Translations under genes and position numbers: made by a program
Origin: Paenibacillus sp. JZ16
GTDB taxonomy: Bacteria; Bacillota; Bacilli; Paenibacillales; Paenibacillaceae
Length of the DNA: 64,000 bases
Assembly: GCF_015326965.1 (NCBI RefSeq)
Contig: NZ_CP017659.1
Coordinates: 5,274,001-5,338,000, forward strand
Direction of reading: 5' to 3'
Notes under the pieces: generated by a model
Seen by the model: the letters and a program-made list of their open reading frames with translations, nothing else
Database searches by the model: none
What the model was told of the DNA's origin: nothing
Shown: in pieces, positions 63,333-64,000 of the stretch
Position numbering within the stretch: the first letter of the stretch is position 1
Layout of the letters: each line of letters starts with the position of its first letter

Positions 63333-64000
63333 TTATATAAGGGTCTGCTTCAGCTTGCGCAGATATTGACTGCGGATGAAGAAGAAATACAGAACCTGCA
63401 TCATCAGGAAGCTGATCAGCACGATGCCCATTTCTGCCGCAATGGATAAATAGAAGTAGCTCTGCAGCGCCACAAAAGCAAAGATGCTGTGCACAATCGC
63501 AAGGCCGATCGGTACAAAAAACAGCAGCGCCAGCTGTCCGGTGACGATCCGCCGGAACTCCTTATCGGTCATTCCAAGCCGGGATATCGTGGCATAATGC
63601 CTGCGGTCATAATCCAGATCGGCATAGAGACGGAAGTACAGGAAGCTTCCCGCCGCGATAAAAAACACCGTACCCACAAGCAGTGCCGCGAAGAGCAGCA
63701 TATTGTACAGGCTGTCCCTGAGGGCAAACAGCGTGCCGCTGACCGCCAGCGCATAAGGCTGGTCCATCTCATAACGCACCGCCCCGCGTGGGGCCAGATG
63801 AGGGACGATGCCCTCAGTCTTCGTGAAATCATCCACATAGAAGCCGGTGTACCGCTCTAGCCGAACCGGATTCGTGATGGCGGCGAAGGCTTCGTCACTG
63901 ACCACAAGCCCGCCGAAGCGGGAATCGTTGTCCATTTCCGGCAGCAAATATTCCGGTACGCCGACATGATCGGAATAACCGGTTTCATGCAGGAGGATTT
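63333..64000 (-). CDS. BceB-type FtsX-like ABC permease, C-terminal part (runs off window)
   Basis: The last about 220 codons of a large permease; the reading frame is open to the right window edge, so the N-terminal part lies outside. Three or four membrane segments are visible, with the cytoplasmic linker YADLDYDRRHYATISRLGM, the motif FFVPIGLAIVHSIFAFVALQ, and a final membrane helix ahead of a basic tail (RSQYLRKLKQTLI). This pattern is typical of BceB/VraG permeases of bacitracin-sensing and -detoxifying transporters. The ATPase and two-component partner should be on the far side of the window edge. Confidence in BceB family is good; drug specificity is not known. Confidence 0.8.
   Translation of the reverse strand, partial: ILLHETGYSDHVGVPEYLLPEMDNDSRFGGLVVSDEAFAAITNPVRLERYTGFYVDDFTKTEGIVPHLAPRGAVRYEMDQPYALAVSGTLFALRDSLYNMLLFAALLVGTVFFIAAGSFLYFRLYADLDYDRRHYATISRLGMTDKEFRRIVTGQLALLFFVPIGLAIVHSIFAFVALQSYFYLSIAAEMGIVLISFLMMQVLYFFFIRSQYLRKLKQTLI

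Overview
The window looks like chromosomal DNA of a Paenibacillus-type Gram-positive soil bacterium. It has moderately high GC, strong AGGAGG ribosome sites and frequent TTG/GTG starts. It also has YesM/YesN-type sensor-regulator pairs beside LplB-type sugar ABC transporters, catabolite-response (cre) motifs, a sigma-D-like promoter and a large carbohydrate-degradation repertoire. I saw no rRNA, tRNA, CRISPR array, prophage or insertion sequence. The most likely stable RNA is a 6S-like RNA at about 24928-25142.

Layout. 1-6970: the 5' part of a type-B carboxylesterase divergent from a LysR regulator; an AraC regulator with a phytanoyl-CoA dioxygenase family enzyme; an operon of a sulfatase and two half-size chromate (CHR) transporters divergent from another AraC regulator. 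6994-16245: a sugar-utilisation island with a YesM/YesN two-component system, a lipoprotein binding protein, two permeases (the second broken by a 1-nt frameshift) and a GH51 alpha-L-arabinofuranosidase; cre-like sites precede the kinase and the binding protein. 16476-23185: a flavin-reductase-fold stress protein, two tandem CorC/HlyC (CNNM) membrane proteins with an unusual duplicated leader, and a GH2 beta-galactosidase. 23416-32801: a TetR regulator with a 30-bp palindromic operator plus alpha/beta hydrolase, the 6S-like RNA, GNAT, acyl-CoA dehydrogenase, two membrane/secreted proteins of unknown role, a TipA-like MerR regulator, an alanine/sodium symporter and an anti-sigma-like membrane protein. 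32964-37487: DinB-like protein, methyltransferase, ACT-domain malic enzyme, a small helical protein and a secreted chitin-active LPMO.

37500-38498 is a gene-free kilobase with several kinds of repeats. 38499-45802 is a complete uptake-and-catabolism locus: a DeoR regulator divergent from ugpC-A-E-B-like transporter genes, a glycerophosphodiester phosphodiesterase and an AraM/EgsA-type sn-glycerol-1-phosphate dehydrogenase. I read this as a pathway for glycerophosphodiesters that release glycerol-1-phosphate, such as lipoteichoic acid or phosphatidylglycerol head-group material. 46064-49302 holds a chemoreceptor followed by an orphan binding protein resembling cyclohexadienyl dehydratase. 49508-52466 is a three-gene sugar ABC transporter. 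52697-57549 holds a carboxylesterase, two translationally coupled Gfo/Idh/MocA oxidoreductases and an AraC regulator. 57857-61587 holds a small nucleoside-deoxyribosyltransferase-like protein and an amino-sugar locus (RpiR regulator, PTS EIIBC, NanE epimerase), which suggests N-acetylmannosamine use. 61730-64000 (minus strand) groups UppP, a DedA-family protein and the C-terminal part of a BceB-type permease, all connected with undecaprenyl-phosphate recycling and bacitracin-type stress.

Functions are inferred from translated sequence and family knowledge; no database search was run. Start codons were re-chosen by ribosome-site position and are noted where they matter.
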